Positions 1 through 11,640 of a DNA stretch of 64,000 nucleotides are shown here, piece after piece. Source of the stretch: Diacronema lutheri (taxonomy: Eukaryota; Haptophyta; Pavlovophyceae; Pavlovales; Pavlovaceae). The position numbers were made by a program, and so were the translations under genes. The stretch's first letter is position 1. Every line of letters starts with the position of its first letter. The stretch is from NCBI GenBank assembly GCA_019448385.1, contig JAGTXO010000060.1:141606-205605 (forward strand), in the 5' to 3' direction. Under the pieces are notes generated by a model. That model saw nothing but the letters and a program-made list of their open reading frames with translations. It did no database searches and had not been told where the DNA came from.

Positions 1-768
1 GTCGTCGACGCGGACGGAAACAAAGCAGCCGCCCGGCGCGCCCTGCCTGATCACGAGCACCTCCTCGTCCACGAAGAGCACGTCGAAGAAGGCGCCGCCC
101 GCCTCGGCCGCTGCGTCCGCGGGCGCGCCGCGCCCGAACGGGAACGGCAGGTCGAGCGGCGGCGGCGCGAGGGCGGGCGGGAGCGGCGCGCCGAGCAGCG
201 TGAGCGCGCGCCCGCCCACCTTGAGGAAGGAGAGCCCCGCGCGCGTCGGCGAGCGCCGGACCGCGCGCGTCGTCACCTCGAGCCGCGCGCGCGTGTCGAG
301 CGCCGGCCCGGCCGCGCCGAGCGCGCGCGGGCTGAGCTCGATGCAGTTGATGACGGTGGGCGGCCGGCGAATATCCTGGTAGATCGCGCCGACGATCGTC
401 AGCGGATTGAGCGAGAGCACCGCCAGGTCGGCCGCGTCCGTGTACGCGAGCTGCCACAGGCCGACGATTGGCCGCGCGCGCCCGTCGGCGGCCTCGCCGT
501 CGAGCCCCGCGGTGGCGTCGGCGCAGTCGGCGAGGCCGGCGAGGCGGTCGATCAGCGCGCGCACGCGCGTGCGCGTCGCCGGCGTCGCGGAGAAGCCGCG
601 GTCGCACAGCGCGCACGCGCGCAGCAGCTCGGCCTTTGCAGCGGCGGCCGACGCCGCCGGCGGCGGCGGCGCGGTCGCGGCGCCGCCGCTCAGCGCGTCC
701 GCCGGGCGCCACACGGGCAGGAGGACGAGCGCAAGCGCGAGCGATGCGGTCGCACGCGCGCCCACCAT
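1..768 (-). CDS. PAP/fibrillin-domain plastid lipid-associated protein (3' end outside window)
   Basis: The frame reads from ATG at 768 down to base 1 with no stop, 256 codons, and continues past the window edge. The first about 26 residues (MVGARATASLALALVLLPVW...) form a signal peptide, as in bipartite targeting to a secondary plastid. The rest matches the PAP/fibrillin pattern: an N-terminal helix (LLRACALCDRGFSATPATR), then LWQLAYTDAADL, SLNPLTIVGAIYQDI and INCIELSP, then SPTRAGLSFLKV, and near the end FDVLFVDEEVLVIRQG. Fibrillins sit on plastoglobules and thylakoids and bind lipids. The sub-family is not assigned. No intron is needed in the visible part. It is divergent from the secreted-protein gene starting at 883, 114 bp away. 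Confidence 0.8.
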   Translation of the reverse strand, partial: MVGARATASLALALVLLPVWRPADALSGGAATAPPPPAASAAAAKAELLRACALCDRGFSATPATRTRVRALIDRLAGLADCADATAGLDGEAADGRARPIVGLWQLAYTDAADLAVLSLNPLTIVGAIYQDIRRPPTVINCIELSPRALGAAGPALDTRARLEVTTRAVRRSPTRAGLSFLKVGGRALTLLGAPLPPALAPPPLDLPFPFGRGAPADAAAEAGGAFFDVLFVDEEVLVIRQGAPGGCFVSVRVDD

Positions 769-882
769 GCGCGGCGCGGCGTGGCGCTCGCCGGAGCGCT
801 CGCGCTCGCACACGGGCTGAGCCCCGGAAACGTAAGGACGCCCTGCTGCCCTCTTCACTTTGGCCTCACTTGGCCGCCTGCC

Positions 883-2113
883 ATGAAGCAGCGGCAGGTG
901 GTGCTCCGAGCGCTCGCGCTCCTCGCCGTGCTGCCGCTCGCAGCAGCGCAGGAGGCGTGTACGGGGCGCGCGTGTTCGTGCATCGGCTTCGCATACGGTC
1001 GCGCGCTCCTCCGTTTCGACGAGGCCGTCACGTGCCTCTTCATCGCTGGGCAGAAGGCCGTCTTCTACCCGCGCGTCGACGAGTGCGCGCGCCGCGGCGC
1101 CGCCGCACGACGGCGAGGCGGCGGCGGCGCGGCGCGCGGCGTGCATGCGCCGCGCGTGGCGTGTGCATTTGGCCGCCGCGCGTTGCCTTGACGCGCGCGC
1201 CCGCTCGCGCACCCGCGCCCGCGCCCGCGCGCACGCGCGCGCGCGCGCCCGCGGCTGCGTCCGCGCCACTCCCCGCGGCGCAGCTACGCGGTCCTCGAGC
1301 TGACCGGCTTGCCGAACACCACGGAGAGCGCGAGCAATCAGACGAGCGTGTGGCTGGCCGTGGAGGGCAAGGACACGGTCGGGCAGAACGACGCGCTCAA
1401 GTGGGTGCCGCACGACAAGCCGTGGAGCACCGATGCGTCCGTCGCGCCCTTCTTCACCGCCGTCGTGCAACTCGAGCGGGGCGTCGTGCAGCGCGTGCAA
1501 TGGGACTCGGGCTGCTCGACGTGCTCGCCGTCGGACGAGAACGCGTGCGTCTCCGACGGCTCGACCGCGCGCTGCTCTACTCTCGAACCGCCCCTCAATC
1601 AGTGCTACGACTGCCGCATCCCGCACTCCGAATGCAAGGCGGCCGGCCAGTGTGTCCCCCGCGTGTACGCGCCCGCGCGGCGCGAGAGCTTGGGCCCCGC
1701 GGAGCCCGCGCAGGCGCGCGCCGCGCGAGAGCGCGTCGACACAGCGCTGCTCATCCCTCCCCGCCGCCCCTGCGCCGCTCACCGGCCGCGCCGCTCGCAC
1801 CCGCCTCGGCTCGCGCTCTGAACCGCCGTTCGCCCCCCCCCCCCCCCCCCCCCTCCCCTCCCCCTCGGGTCCACCGGCAGCTATGTCGCGTGGCTCGGCA
1901 CCGACGCGCGCGGCAACCCATGCACGTCAGCGGGCAAGGTGATCTCACGCTTCCGCGGCTCGTCTTTCCGCGGTCTCTACGACTCGGGCTCGACGAGCAG
2001 CGTCACGCTCAAGCGCGTCGGCGGCGAGGATGTGCCGCAGGGCGCGAGCATCGCGCCGGACGGCGGCGCGGGCGACGGCGGCACGCCGTCGGCGGCGCCG
2101 ACGCCCTCGACGG

Positions 2114-2156
<43 letters not shown>

Positions 2157-2205
2157 AACGCCGGGGGCGTCGCCGTCAACAGCGCCAGCGTCGTCCCCAA
2201 AATGA
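883..2205 (+). CDS. secreted Cys-rich protein with Ser/Pro tail, 3 exons
   Basis: I do not recognise the family. ATG at 883 gives a clear signal peptide (MKQRQVVLRALALLAVLPLAAAQ); an in-frame start at 781 would bury it. Exons: 883-1082, 1284-1664, 1881-2205. Exon 1 joins exon 2 as ...FYPRVDD-YAVLELTGLP using donor GTGCGC and a CAG acceptor. The second donor is either GTACGC at 1665 (chosen) or GTGTGT at 1650; both keep frame. The mature part has about a dozen Cys (for example CSTCSPSDENACVSDGS, CYDCRIPHSEC) and probable N-glycosylation sites (NTTES, NQTS). The last about 40 residues are Ser/Pro/Ala repeats, like a cell-surface stalk. A C run lies before the second acceptor. It is convergent with the epimerase gene downstream. 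Confidence 0.6.
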
Positions 2206-2576
2206 GCCTGACTAGGGGACTCTGGAAAGGGGGGATGGAGGAGAGCTTCCTGTCTTCCGACTCTTCGACTTCACTGTCCGCCGCGTCCGGAGATCGGACT
2301 GGCAGGGCACGATCTCAGGCGAGAGCGCGCGCCAGCGTCCGGCTGTCGGGTGTGACTCGTGTGAGCGCACAGTGGCAGGTCGCGCGTGCTCGCCCCGTAA
2401 GCTGCGGACTGCCGGCACGGGGCCAGCCGGCGAGCCGCCAACATCGGCCGCAGTGCCCGACGCTGCGAGTGAGCGCGCTGCCCCGCGCGCTCTCAAGGCG
2501 GGAACTGCCCCGCCGAGCGCAGGCTGTGAGGCCTGCCACGCGTTGGCTTTGAGACCCCCCCCCCCCTCTCCTGTTC
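2206..2576. other. convergent intergenic stretch, no gene seen
   Basis: Lies between two convergent stop codons. It has a C10 run close to the epimerase stop and mixed sequence otherwise. I see no coding signal or RNA gene. Confidence 0.5.
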
Positions 2577-4599
2577 CTACTTGCGCGCCATGTCGCACTC
2601 CTTGGTCATCGTCTGCGTGACGACGGTGGAGTGCGTGTAGTCCTCGGAGGCGCCGCCTGCCGCGGCCTCGCGCTCGATTTCGCCCTTAATCCATTCGTAC
2701 CTTGCACGCAGTAGAAAGGTGGGTGAGTGGCGCGGGGGGGGGATCATGGCGTGAGGCGTGGGCGCAGCGCGCATGCACAGCGGGTGGCTCAAACGGTGCG
2801 CGTCACAGCCGTCACAGCCGTGACAGTCGGAGCTGCTGTGCACCGCGTGCGGTGTCGGCAGCATCCCCAGCCGCAGCCGCAGCCGGAGCGCAGCGCCGCG
2901 CGCCTCACGTGCGCGCGAGCCCGTCCTTGAGGGCAATGGTTGGCGCCCAGCCCAGGACCTGCTTGATGAGCGTGTTGTCCGAGTTGCGACCGCGCACGCC
3001 CTCCGGCCCCGGGATGTGCTTGATGGGCAGCTTCTTGCCGTCGATGGCGAGCACGATGGCCGCCATCTCGTTCATGGACACCTGCGCGCGTGACGCACCA
3101 CACAGCACACAGCACACCGCACACCGGACACCGGACCCCGGACACAGCGCGCGCAGGCGGGCGGGCGGGCGGGCGGCGGTTGAGCGGGGGCGGCGCGTGC
3201 GGCCGCAGCGGCGCGGCGATGGCTGCGGTCGCGGCCTGGGCGCAGTGTGGCATCCGCCGTTGCAGTGTCCATGCCATGCCCGGGCGGCAGCGGCAGCAGC
3301 AGCAGCAGCAGCAGCAGCGGCAGCGCGTGCCATCTCGTCCGAACCGATGTTAAGCGGCTTGGCGTAGTCGGAGACCATCAGCCGAATGATGCCCTCGACC
3401 GCATCGTCCACGTAGCAGAAGGAGCGCGTCTGCTTGCCGTTGCCCCACATTTCAAACTCGGTCGAGGCCGTGATCGCCTTGCGGCAGAAGGCGGCGGGCG
3501 CCTTCTCGCGCCCGCCCTTCCACGTGCCCTGCGGTCCGTAAATGTTGTGGAACCTGCCCCAAGGGGAGGGAGGGGGGAGGGGGGGGGGGAGGGGGGGGGG
3601 CACGCCGCGGCTCGGCACGGGCACGCAGGGGCCAGGCGCACGCGCGGCGCCGGCACGGAGGGGTGGGGCGACGGCGGGGCGACGGCGGGGCGAGACCCCC
3701 GCTTTCATCTCCCCAATCTCCCCAATCCCCTCCACCTTACCCCCCCCCCCCCCCCCTCCCCCCCTCCCTGCCGTCGGCTCCGCACCTGCCGATGCGGCAG
3801 GCCATGCCAAAGTCCTGCGCGTAGTGGATGAGCAGCTCCTCGGACACGAGCTTCTCGAGGCCGTACGCGTCCTGCGGCTGCGCAGGCCACGCGTCGCTCT
3901 CTTTGAGGCCAGCGACCTCCTCCTTCAACTGAAAAGGGGGGGGGGGGGGGGGGGGGGGGGGAGGGGGAGAGGGAGAGGGCAGGGGGTGAGCGCGGAGGCG
4001 CGCGGCCGAGCCCAGCGGCGACATGGCATCCGCCTCAGCGCGTGCCCGTGCGGCAAAGCGCGACACGAGCTAGCGCGCAACGAACCCCGCGCACGCATGG
4101 CGCGCGCACGGGAGCCGACGCGCCCGGCGCGCGCGGCCGGCGCGCACGGCGGTGGGCGGCGTGCGCGCTCGTGCCGACGCACCTGCTTGAACTCGGGGTA
4201 GATGCACGCCGACGAGGCGTACCAAAAGCGCTTGACGCCCGCGCAGCGCGCAGCCTCGGCCATCTGAAACGAGATCATCGCCGAGTTGTAGAGGATGCGC
4301 GAGTGGTTGGACTGGATGAAGCCCATGCCGCCCATGTCCGCGGCGAGATTGAAGACCCAGTCGCACCCCGCCACCGCCAGCTTGCAGTTCTCGAGCTCGC
4401 GCAGGTCCACCTTGACGAACTCGTCGCAAAAGTCCGCCTGCTCCATGTACTCGTTCTCCTTCCAATCGACCGCGCGCACCCAATGGCCCTCGTTCTTGAG
4501 CCGCTTGGCGAGATGCGAGCCAATGAAGCCGCCAGCGCCGGCGACGCAGATCTTCTGCACGCCGTGCCCCTCCGTCAGCTTAGTCGAGCCGTTGAGCAT
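2577..4599 (-). CDS. GME: GDP-mannose 3,5-epimerase, 5 exons
   Basis: Converts GDP-mannose to GDP-L-galactose/gulose, the entry to plant-type ascorbate synthesis; an extended SDR enzyme. Exons on the minus strand: 4599-4183, 3928-3786, 3553-3331, 3081-2909, 2700-2577, giving 359 aa (plant GME is about 377). The NAD-binding motif GAGGFIGSHLAKRL is near residues 20-33, AADMGGMGFIQSNHS follows, and the active-site segments SSACIYPEFKQ and DAYGLEKL (YxxxK) are present. Then come FHNIYGP, GGREKAPAAFCRKA, NIGSDEM and IPGPEGVRGRNSDNT, all close to plant GME. Introns 1, 2 and 4 are GT-AG (GTGCGT, GTGCGG, GTGAGG). Intron 3 (3330-3082) has GCACGC after the conserved NIGSDEM and no usable GT, so it is called GC-AG. 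Upstream in-frame codons back to 4764 exist, but ATG 4599 fits the family length. Confidence 0.95.
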
Positions 4600-5214
4600 G
4601 GCGCGAGACGCTGCGCGGCGCGTGGCGCAAAACGCACGCAGGGCGCGCGGCGCGCCGGCGAGGCGCGCGCGTGAGCGGGCGGCGGCGCGCGATGTGCGAT
4701 GGGCGGCGTGCGCTCGGCGATCCACGCGCGCGCTTGAGCGCATCGGCGGCGCGCCTCGCGACAACCCGCCGGCAGCCGCGCGCGAGCCCGGTCACGCGCG
4801 CCGAGCATCCGTACATTGAGAAGGTGTCGAGCACGTTTTTAAAATCCGGCGCGGAGGCATCGCGGAGGCCGCGCAAGACAATTTGCACTGCGCTGCCACG
4901 CAGCGCTGTTTCTGCGCGGCGCCGCAGAGTCGCCCACGGGTGTCGGCGAGGTGAGGGCCACTGTGCGCCCGTGGGCTGCGCGCCATGCTCAGATTGCGCG
5001 CAGGCCGAAGACGCTTGAGCGCATCGCTCTGGCAAGAGCGGGCGAAATGTTGCCACAGTCGAGCTCAACTGGCGGGGAGTGCAAGGCGCCTCCTGAGTCC
5101 TGACGCAACCGACGAAATTCTGGGGACAAGGCCTACGGGTATATGGTGCGCACATCTGCGCCGCGCCGCGCGCATGTGCGTTGCGCGCAAACGTGCTGAT
5201 CGCGCGCGCCCCTT
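4600..5214. promoter_or_regulatory. tandem intergenic region holding the probable GME promoter
   Basis: 615 bp between the GME start and the ValRS stop, both on the minus strand. No ORF with family resemblance. An A/T block (tttttaaaat, near 4836-4845), unusual in this GC-rich DNA, lies about 240 bp upstream of the GME ATG and could serve as a core promoter element; this is inference. Confidence 0.3.
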
Positions 5215-8200
5215 TCACGCAAACTGCGCGAGGGCGCGCTCGACCTGCGCGACCTGCGACGAGAGGTCGTCGAGCTTGGCCGCGTCCTCGGCCTGCTTGG
5301 ACAAGGGCACGCGCGTCGCGTACGCCGGCACGGCCATCGCACCGACGAGCTTGTCCTTGATGCCGCCGAGCCGGGCGAGCTCCTGCCGGGTGGCGGGAAA
5401 AAGAAGGGGAAAAGAAGAAGGGAAAAAGAAGAAGGGAAGGAGAAGGGAAGGAGAAGGGAAAAGGGGGCGCAGTATGGCGTGAGGCGGGCGGTGCGCACGC
5501 AGCTCAGACGCGCGGCGGCACTGCGGCGCGCGCCCGCGCGCCTCAGTGCGCGCTCGCCTTGTTGAGGCGCGTCGCCTCCGCCGCCAGGTCGACCACGCCG
5601 CTGAGCAGCACGAAGACGGTCGTGTCTTGAGAGACGGGTGCGAGCGCGCAGCCGCGCGGCGGCGTGCAGTCTGCCGGGATGATCGAGATGGACGCGGGCT
5701 CGGGCTGCAGCGACGAGCGGGCGAGGGCCGACAGAAGCCGCGCGTGGCGCACGAGCAGCGCGCGCGTGCTCGCAGACGCGACGGCCACAAAGACGTGCGG
5801 CGCGTAACGGTCGTGCTCGCCGCGCAAATATTCCGCGCGAACGGTGCGCACCGCCGCCTGCGCGCGCGGCGCGGGGCGGGGCGGGGCGGGGCGGATGGGC
5901 GGGGCGGGGCAGGGCGGGGCAGGGCGGGGCAGGGCGGGGCGGGGCAAATGGGCGAGGCGGGGCGGATGCCTCTCGGGCCAGGCGGGGCGGATGCCTCTCG
6001 GGCGGGGCCAGGCGGGGCGGATGCCTCTCGGGCGGGGCCAGGCGGGGCGGATGCCTCTCGGGCGGGGCCAGGCGGGGCGGGGCGGGGCGGGGAGGGGGGG
6101 GGGGGGGGGGGGGCGGGGCGGGGCGCACGGCGCGCGCAGTCTTCGCGGCAAGGACGCGGGTATGGCGGACGCGTGCCGCCGTGTGCGCGCTCGCCGCCGT
6201 GCGCCGAGCGCCGCCGTCACCGCCGTGCTGCGCGCGCACCGCAACGGCCTTGACCACGTCCATGGCGGTGAGCACGTGCGAGTTGGCCCACACGGCCGTC
6301 GCCTGGCCGTCGGGGTAGTCGGCGAGCATGACCGAGGTGTGCGGCCTGCCGCACAGCTGCAGCACGCGCTGGTAGCTGAGAAGGGGGGGGGGGGGGGGGG
6401 GAGGGGGGGAGGGGGGAAGGGGGGGAAGGGGGGGGGGGGGGGTGAGGGGCTCTGGGGAAATGGGGGGGGGGGGGGGGGGGGGGGGAGAGGGGCAAGGGTG
6501 GGGGGGGGGAGGAGGAGGGAGGGGGCAATGCGGGGAGGGGGGGGGGGGGAGGGGTAAGGGGGGGGGGAGCGGGGGCTGGCTGGGTATGGGCGGGGCTACC
6601 GCGCGCACAGCTCCTCGGTCACAAAGGGCATGAACGGGTGCAGCAGGCGCAGCCCATAGTGCAAGCAGGTGAAGAGCGTGAGACGCACAGCGCGCCGCGC
6701 CTCCTCGCTGTCGCCCTCGAGTGCGCTCTTGGCAGCCTCGATGTACGTCGAGCAGAAATCGTCATACCTGAGGCGCACGGACGGCGGTTGGAGGGACGGC
6801 GGTTGGAGGGGCGGCGGTTGGAGGGGCGGCGGTTGGTGGGGCGGCGGTTGGTGGGGCGGCGGTTAGAGGGGCGGCGGTTGGAGGGGCGGCGGTTGGTGGG
6901 GCGGCGGTTGGGGCGGCGGTTGGAGGGGCGGCGGTCGGAGGGGCGGCGGTTGGAGGGGCGGCGGTTGGAGGGAGGGCGGTCGGAGGGGCACACGCGCCGC
7001 GCGCCGCGCAGCGTGCGGGCGGGCGGGCGGGTGGTCGGTGGAGAGCCGGCGCGTGGCGTGGCGTTGCGAAGAGAACGGGCGGCATGCGGGGGTGGGTGTG
7101 GCTGTGCGTGCGGTGACGCGTTACGCACCACCACGCGTAGAGCGTCGCGACCGCCGCGCCAATCTCGTAGGTGGCAAGCTGCGCGTTGACGGCTGCGCAG
7201 GTGGCGTGCAGCCTGGCGAGGATCCAACCATCCGCGAGCGATTCAAATTGGGCTGCCGTTACAAGCGGGGAAGGGAAGGGGAGGGGGCGGAGAGTGTGCG
7301 TGGCGACGTGAGCGGATCGGTGCCTTCCCGCGCCCTGCGCGGCAGCGGCGGAGGCAACGATGGCCGCACAACGCCACGCCACGCCACGCAGCGTCACGCC
7401 ACGTCACGCAGCGTCACGCAACGTGCGTCACGCAACGTCACGTCACGCACCGGTGGGCCCGTGCGGCGTGGTGACGTCGAGTGCGCACGGTAACGGCTCG
7501 TCGCGCCAGCCGGGCGGGAACCTGCCCAGGACGAAGCGGGTGGCCTGCCACAGCTTGTTGCAGAACTGGCGGTAGCCGAGCACACGCAAGATGTCGAGGT
7601 TCACGTCGCGGCCCTGCGCCGTAAGGGGAAGGGAGGGGAAGGGGAAGGGGGGAGGGAGGGAAAGGGCGGGCAAGGGCGGGAAATGAGCGGACAATGCTCA
7701 GCTGAGGTCGGGCGTGGAGGGGCGAAGAGGAGGCAGGCTTCGCCTAGAACATCGCTGCCTGCTCCCTCCCCTCCCCGCCCCTGCCCTCCCCTCCCCCCAC
7801 CCCGCACCTGCATCGTGTAGGCGAGAAGGCCAAAGCGCAGCGCGTCGGAGCCGCACTCGGGGATCCCCGCGGGGAACTCCTTCGTCTGCGCCTCCTTGGC
7901 GCGTGCCACCTCCTTGGCGTCGAGGTTGCCCCCGTCCAGCTTTGCGAGCAGCTCCTCGAGCCGGATGCCCCCAATCACCTGGAGAGAAGGGGGAAGGAGG
8001 GGGAAAGGGGGGGGAGGGGGGGAGGGGGGGGGGGGGGGGGGTTGGGGGGGTTGAGCATCGTGCAAGCGTGCGTTGCCTCTGGCGCAGCGGCAAAGCCACC
8101 CCCCCCCCCCTCCCCTCCCCCTTCCTTTCTTTCCTCTCCTCACCTCGAGTGGGTCGATCACGTTGCCAAGTGACTTTGACATCTTGCGCCCGTGCTTGTC

Positions 8201-11200
8201 GCGAACCATGGCGTGCAAGTACACCTGCGCATGGCACAGGGAAGGGGAAGGGAAGGGAAGGGGGGAGGGAAGGGAGGGGAAGGGAAGGGGGGGGGGGGGG
8301 GAAGGGTAGGGAAGGGAAGGGAAGGGGAGAAGGAAAGGGGGGAGGGGGGGGCGGCCCCGCTGCGCTCAGCGCCGCGCCGTGCGCGCAGCGCCAGACGCGC
8401 GCGAACGCCACGCGCCGCGCCTCGCCGCGCGCGCCTGCGTGAAGGGGAGCTTGCCCGTGAGCTCGAGGGAGCACATGGCCATGCGCGCGACCCAAAAGAA
8501 GAGGATGTCGTGACCCGTCTCGAGGAGGGACGTGGGGTGCCAACCGGCACGTAGGTCAGCTGAGGCGCCGTCCGGCCAGCCAAGGCACGAGAAGGGGAAC
8601 AGGCCCGACGAGAACCACGTGTCAAGCACGTCCTCGTCCTGCTCGAGCCACGCCTCGCCCACGCACGCGCCCGTCGGGCCGCTGCCCGGCGCGCCCGTCC
8701 CGCCCGCGAGCCGCACGCCGTCCGCGTGCGCGCGTGCGCGCAGCTGCTCGAGCGCGGCGGCCTCGGAGCGCGCGACGATGGGCTCGGGCGCGGTGGAGAC
8801 GGAGCCGTCCGCTTCGAGGGTGCGCACGTAGTAGGCAGGGATGCGGTGGCCCCACCACAGCTGGCGCGAGACACACCTGACACCCGCGTTGGGGGGGGGG
8901 GAGGGGGGGGGGGGGGGGAAGGGGGGGGGGGGGGGGGTAACGATGGGCACGGGTTGATACAGACGACGACGGGCACGGGGCACGTGTGCTGCGCGGCGGG
9001 CTGCGGGCGCCGCGCGGCGTGTAGCGAGGGCTTACCAGTCTTGGATATTGTCAAGCCAGCGGAACCACGTGGCCTCGTGGAAGGAGGGGGTGATCTTGAG
9101 GTCGCCGCAGCGTACCGCGTCGGCTGCGCGTTTCGCCATGCCCTCGCAACGCACCCACCTGCGTAGAGGGAGAAGGAAGGGAGGGGGGGAAGGGGAGGGG
9201 GAAGGGAGGGGGAAGGGAGGGGGAAGGGAGGGGGAAGGGAGGGGGAAGGGAGGGGGAATGGAGGGGGAAGGGAGGGGAAAGGGAGGGGAAAGGGAGGGGG
9301 AAGGGAGGAAGGGGGGTCGGGGTCGGGGTCGGGGTCGGGGCGGGGGTGGGGCGGGGCGAAGCGGGGCGGGGGCGGGGGGGGGGGGGGGAGGGAGGCGCAC
9401 CACTGTGGTTTGAGCAGCGGCTCGATCACGTCACCCGTGCGCGAGCAGACACCGAGACGCATCGCGTTGTCCTCCTCGCCGCGGAAGAGCTGCTTCGCCT
9501 TGAGCGCAGCTAGGAGGGCGAAACGGCAATCGAAACGCTTTTGCCCGCAGAACTCGCCAGCCTCGGCTGCGCGCCGCAGGGCGGGCGGCAGCGGCGTGCG
9601 GGCGGAGCGGCGGTCGACGCGAGGGGCAAAGGAGGGGGCGGGGCGGGGAGGGGGGGGGGGGGAAGGGGGGGGAAGGGGAAGGGGAAAGGGGAAGGGGAAG
9701 GGGAAGGGGAAAGGGGAAAGGGGAAAGGGGAAAGGGGAAAGGGGGAAGGGGGAAGGGGAAAGGGGAAAGGGGCAGGCGCCGTCCGCGGACCATTCATGTT
9801 GCCGTCATCGTCGAGCACGGTGATCATGGGCAGGCCGTGCCGCTGCCCGCATTTGAAATCGTTCGGGTCGTGCGCGGGCGTCACCTTCACCGCGCCCGTG
9901 CCGAATTCCATTTGCACGAGCTGGTCGTCGCAGATCTGACAAGTATTGCATGAGGGGGGGGGGGGGGGGGGGGTCAGAGGGGGAAGGAAGGGTTTGAGGG
10001 CGAATGGGGGGGGGGGGGGGCAGGGCTGAGGGCAGAGGGCACACGGCAAAGGTGCAAATGACATCGCGGCGCGCGGCGCCGGCGCGCTGCGCGCGCAGCG
10101 GGCGGCACGCACCACGCGCATCTCGCGGTCGGGCAAGAAGGGGTGCACAAGGCGCTTGCCGTGGCAGTGCGCGTAGCGCGGGTCGAGCGGGTGCACGGCG
10201 ACAGCCACGTCGCCGAGCATCGTCTCGGGCCGTGTGGTCGCAACGACAATCTCGCCCGAGCCATCTGCAAAGGCATAGGCGAATGCCCAGATGACGCCAA
10301 ACGGGATCGTCTTCTCGTAGCTACGCGGGAGAGGGGGGGAAAGAGAGAAAAGGGGGGGAGGGGAGGGGAGGGAAAGGGAGGGGGAGGGGAGGGAAAGAGA
10401 GAGAGGGGAAAGAGGGGGAAAGATGGGAAGGGAAAGGAGAAGGTGAGCGCGGCGCGAGCACGCATGGGGACGGTGGCGTGGCTTAGCGGGGGCTGATGAC
10501 GAGGCACCCAATCGGAGGGGCCACGGGCGGAAGGCGGAGGGCGGAGGGGGGCATGGTGCACGCACCCGGGCACGGCGATGCGCGTGCGCGTGTCGAGCTC
10601 AAGGTGCTCCACCTCGATGTCCGAGATCGCGCTCTTGAGCTGCGAGCACCAGTTGGTCAGCCTAACGCCGCGATACAGGAGGCCGCGCTCGTGGAAGGTG
10701 ACAAAGGCCTCCGTCACCGAGAGCGCACGCGGTGCATCCATCGTGAAAACGGAACGGCTCCAGTCGAGCGCACAGCCAAGGCGGCGCAGCTGCATGTTGA
10801 TACGGTCGCCATACCTGCGAGCGCCCAACGCGCGGCGCGCGGCGCACGACGGGGCGCGCGGCGGGGCGCGCGGCAGGGCGCGCGGCGGGGCGCGCGGCGG
10901 GGCGCTCAGCGGAAGGCGTGGCCGCGGCGCGGCGCGCGCACACGCCGGCCTGCGCGCGATGCGCGCACTGCTCCTTCCACTGCAGCACGCGGCCGACGAA
11001 GGCCTCGCGCCCGAGGTCGTGACGCGTGATGCCCTCGTCCTTCTTGAGCTTCTTCTCGACGACCGTCTGCGTGGCGATGCCGGCGTGGTCGGTGCCGGGG
11101 ATCCACAACACGTTGAAACCGCGCATCTTGTGCCAGCGGATGAGCAGGTCCTGCACGGCGGCGGTGAGCGCGTGGCCGAGGTGGAGCGAGCCCGTCACGT

Positions 11201-11597
11201 TGGGCGGCGGCAGGCAGATCGAAAACTTGGGCCGCGTGTCGAGCGGGTCAGACGACGCCGTGTAGTAGCCCGAAGCCTCCCACCACGCGTTCCACGCGGC
11301 CTCGACCTGCGCGCCACCAAGCGCGAGAGGGCGCGCGTCAGCGCGACGCGCGCGGCCTCAGCGCAACGCGCCGCGCGCGCCGCCGGCGGCGCGCCACCCC
11401 GCGCGCGCCGCGCGCGCCTCGTGCGGGTGGTACGTCTGCGCCATCGGCTGGGCGAACGACTTGAACTCGCCGGGGGGCGTCGGGTTGACGTACTCGCGCG
11501 CGAGCTTGGACGGGTCCTCGACCGCGATCGCGGCCGCTTTCTTCGCCTTCTCCGCCGCTTTGTCCCTCTTCGCGGGCGCGGGCGCGGGCTCGCTCAT
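5215..11597 (-). CDS. valyl-tRNA synthetase, 16 exons
   Basis: Class I aminoacyl-tRNA synthetase charging tRNA-Val. Exons (minus): 11597-11418, 11306-10969, 10814-10566, 10320-10113, 9935-9791, 9566-9401, 9158-9036, 8876-8435, 8224-8144, 7978-7808, 7613-7451, 7252-7129, 6767-6600, 6375-6240, 5857-5558, 5382-5215. All phases agree and give 1053 aa. Visible motifs: HLGHA (HIGH), [13 protein letters not shown], editing-domain [78 protein letters not shown] (KMSKS), the anticodon-binding helices, and a C-terminal coiled coil ([15 protein letters not shown]) like the ValRS tRNA-binding arm. The Lys/Ala-rich N-terminus is eukaryotic in style; no clear organelle presequence. Three introns (11417-11307, 8434-8225, 5557-5383) are best joined with GC donors. 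Most acceptors follow long C runs. Confidence 0.96.
5858..6239. repeat. 30-bp minisatellite in ValRS intron 14
   Basis: Inside the intron between ValRS exons 14 and 15, a 30-bp unit (contains ggatgcctctcgggc) repeats almost exactly near 5983, 6013 and 6043 with a partial copy before them, flanked by ggcgg/gggca arrays from about 5875 to 6120. On the sense strand it is a pure C-rich pyrimidine block before the acceptor. Confidence 0.8.
6781..6990. repeat. 15-bp G-rich minisatellite in ValRS intron 12
   Basis: About 14 copies of a 15-bp unit (ggggcggcggttgga, with t for a in some copies) in the intron 7128-6768. It is G-rich on the printed strand and C-rich on the sense strand, and the G strand has strong G-quadruplex potential. 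A separate cgtcacgc array lies in intron 11 near 7370-7450. Confidence 0.85.
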
Positions 11598-11640
11598 GGT
11601 CGTGGCCAGGGACGACAATTCCGCCGCACGTGGCAGCGCG
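11598..11640. promoter_or_regulatory. divergent start region shared by ValRS and the methyltransferase
   Basis: ValRS starts at 11597 (-). The + methyltransferase has in-frame ATGs at 11596 and 11641. With the first, the two start codons overlap in a single CATG; with the second, 43 bp separate them. Either way the promoters and 5' ends must overlap. Confidence 0.5.

Noticed and set aside
4599-4764. Longer GME start at 4764 as a transit peptide
   Set aside because: The extra 55 residues are Arg/Ala-rich in the same style as non-coding frames here, and ATG 4599 matches the family length.
5133-6608. 491-aa minus frame and 230-aa frames on the other strand in ValRS introns
   Set aside because: They run through spliced-out minisatellites and only contain the true exons in passing.
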